Source: a virus
IMG/VR virus record: IMGVR_UViG_3300042731_008243
Span: 1-22,457 of that record
Strand: one strand, 5' to 3'
DNA length: 22,457 bases
In this document: one piece after another, positions 21,265 through 22,457 of the stretch
How the letters are laid out: each line of letters begins with the position of its first letter
Numbering within the stretch: the first letter of the stretch is position 1
Translations under genes and position numbers: made by a program
Notes under the pieces: generated by a model
Told to the model about the DNA's origin: nothing
Seen by the model: the letters and a program-made list of their open reading frames with translations, nothing else
Databases searched by the model: none

Positions 21265-22130
21265 GTATTAACGCATGGGGATCGGACGATCCGGCAGAGG
21301 TCGCCAAGGGTGGCACAGGAAACGCGACACTAACCGACCACGGCGTTCTACTTGGATCTGGAACAGGGGCCGTCACCGTTACCTCCGCCCCTACAAATGG
21401 TCAATTGCTCATTGGAAACACAGGATCAGATCCGTCTGTGGCAGCTCCCACAGGGGATACCAACGAGATTGCGGTGACAACAGGCGCAGGATCGTTGGCC
21501 GTAGGTATTGCGGACGACTGCATCCTTCCCGGAACAGGATCTTACACCTGGGTAGACGGAACGACCGCACAGAGGCCAGGAACTCCAGCAAACGGCATGG
21601 CCCGCTACAACACAACTACCGACATGTTCGAGGGGTATCAGGGAGGAGCCTGGACTAACTTTATTACGCAAATCACTCCAGGCACTGTCGTGCAGCAAGT
21701 CTACGCAAGCAACACGAGCGTCGTAACGTGTACAACCACCATTCCGTACGACGACACTATCCCCCAGAACACAGAGGGAGACGAAGTAGTTACGGCGACA
21801 CTCACACCTCTTTCTGCGACCAACAGATTATACATTTTTTTTGATGCCGTGGGAGGTAATGCCGCCTCGATCACTGGAGGAGCAGCGCTTTTCCAGGACT
21901 CCACCGCCAACGCATTGTACGCTACAGCTGCTTCCTATGCTCCTACCTCGAAGTTTACTATGATTTACTCACAGGCAGCTGGAACCAGTTCTTCCACGAC
22001 TTTTAAGGTGCGATGCGGTCCTTTAGGATCGGGAGGGACCATGTATATCAACGGACAACAATCTACCGGTACGCGCCTTTTCGGGGGAATTTCCGCGGCG
22101 ACTCTTACCATCTTGGAGATCTCTGTATAG
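21261..22130 (+). CDS. Tail fibre protein (289 aa)
   Basis: A 289-residue Thr/Gly-rich protein preceded by AAGGGAAG. Residues 1-65 have the common fibre repeat style (VAKGGTGNATLTDHGVLLGS, then APTNGQLLIGNTGSDPS), followed by a region with GTTAQRPGTPANGMARYNTT and DMFEGYQGGAWTNF, a phage fibre motif. The C-terminal 120 residues are a beta-sandwich-like domain (SATNRLYIFFDAVGGNAASI ... LFGGISAATLTILEISV) likely to be the receptor-binding tip. The stop overlaps the GTG of the next gene (TAGTG). The domain architecture differs from the three neighbouring modular fibres, so it may be a separate receptor-binding specificity. Confidence 0.78.
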   Translation: MSINAWGSDDPAEVAKGGTGNATLTDHGVLLGSGTGAVTVTSAPTNGQLLIGNTGSDPSVAAPTGDTNEIAVTTGAGSLAVGIADDCILPGTGSYTWVDGTTAQRPGTPANGMARYNTTTDMFEGYQGGAWTNFITQITPGTVVQQVYASNTSVVTCTTTIPYDDTIPQNTEGDEVVTATLTPLSATNRLYIFFDAVGGNAASITGGAALFQDSTANALYATAASYAPTSKFTMIYSQAAGTSSSTTFKVRCGPLGSGGTMYINGQQSTGTRLFGGISAATLTILEISV

Positions 22131-22457
22131 TGAGCGGCGTATCTGCCGCCACATGGACACTGGACCTCTCCCCTGAAGTTGATTGGTGCTGTTGGCCCTC
22201 ACCTAGGACGAGGATGTACCTAGATGCAAAGGGTGTGTGCCACAAGTGGAAGCGCTCGCGTACACTTCAGGAAGCTGCTGAGACTAGGGTGAGGCTTTCT
22301 GACAGAATCATGTCGGCTGTCGCTCAAAACAAGCATCTCTATCGCGCAACGCTTATCGAAGCAGGGGTAGACCTACAGAAGCTTACCTGGAAAAATTTAG
22401 CTCCTACCTGGGGACAGATCACAAGGATCGAGCAGGCGCTTGCTCGCATGAGGCTGA
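22130..22457 (+). CDS. Hypothetical protein, 3' end outside the window
   Basis: A GTG start overlaps the fibre stop (TAGTG) and the frame stays open for 109 codons to the right edge, so the gene is partial. The N-terminal 40 residues contain clustered Trp and Cys (VDWCCWPS, GVCHKW), which could bind a metal or form a small fold. The rest is helical and basic (SRTLQEAAETRVRLSDRIMS ... TWGQITRIEQALARMRL). There is no signal peptide or membrane segment in the visible part. No family is recognised; the position after fibres is where lysis or fibre-assembly genes often lie. Confidence 0.62.
   Translation, partial: MSGVSAATWTLDLSPEVDWCCWPSPRTRMYLDAKGVCHKWKRSRTLQEAAETRVRLSDRIMSAVAQNKHLYRATLIEAGVDLQKLTWKNLAPTWGQITRIEQALARMRL

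Noticed and set aside
16608-22130. Diversity-generating retroelement
   Set aside because: Repeats and modular fibres raised the idea, but there is no reverse transcriptase in the window and no template/variable pair with adenine-specific changes.
1-22457. CRISPR arrays and insertion sequences
   Set aside because: No short spaced direct repeats and no transposase or terminal inverted repeats were seen.

Overview
The window is a densely packed stretch of a tailed bacteriophage (or prophage) genome. It holds much of the virion-assembly block of a podovirus-like phage. The main evidence is a plus-strand run of genes with ATGA, GTGA or TAATG junctions: acidic scaffold, N4-gp56-like major capsid protein, connector-like and tail-nozzle-like proteins, Gln- or Ala/Gly-rich putative internal proteins, then a beta-helix tail spike and a set of Thr/Ser/Gly-rich fibres. 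Portal, terminase, lysis and replication genes are not visible and presumably lie outside. The host looks Gram-negative, because two phage genes encode secreted outer-membrane-barrel-like proteins. The sequence alone does not fix the host species.

Layout. 1-1165: four short, very basic overlapping genes, a terminator and a small zinc-ribbon-like gene. 1184-2540: two hypothetical plus-strand genes, one resembling a conserved podovirus protein. 2524-3960: two minus-strand paralogous signal-peptide/beta-barrel genes; the upstream one has its own promoter and terminator, the classic layout of a phage moron. 4066-6716: scaffold, major capsid and FCCH-domain structural protein, closed by a terminator. 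6732-14679: connector-like, fibre-like, tail-nozzle-like and putative ejection proteins. 14673-16607: a minus-strand unit (tRNA with CAU anticodon, tyrosine-recombinase integrase, small membrane protein) facing a plus-strand 100-aa gene, with a ribbon-helix-helix gene antisense to the end of that plus gene. 16608-22457: tail spike and five more fibre-like genes, one with five tandem 43-residue repeats, plus a small basic ORF and a partial gene running off the right edge.

The most interesting area is 14673-16607. Two good sigma70-type promoters face each other with overlapping -10 boxes (TATACTATA), so transcription toward tRNA/integrase and toward the 100-aa gene should be mutually exclusive, as in a small lysis/lysogeny-type switch. 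The integrase lacks several canonical catalytic residues, and the ribbon-helix-helix gene is preceded by an in-frame 8-codon ORF that carries the only good ribosome binding site. Other points to check are the paired outer-membrane morons, an apparent AUU start for a fibre gene, and an unannotated 53-codon ORF or structured RNA between two fibre genes. There is no stretch longer than 300 bases without a gene.
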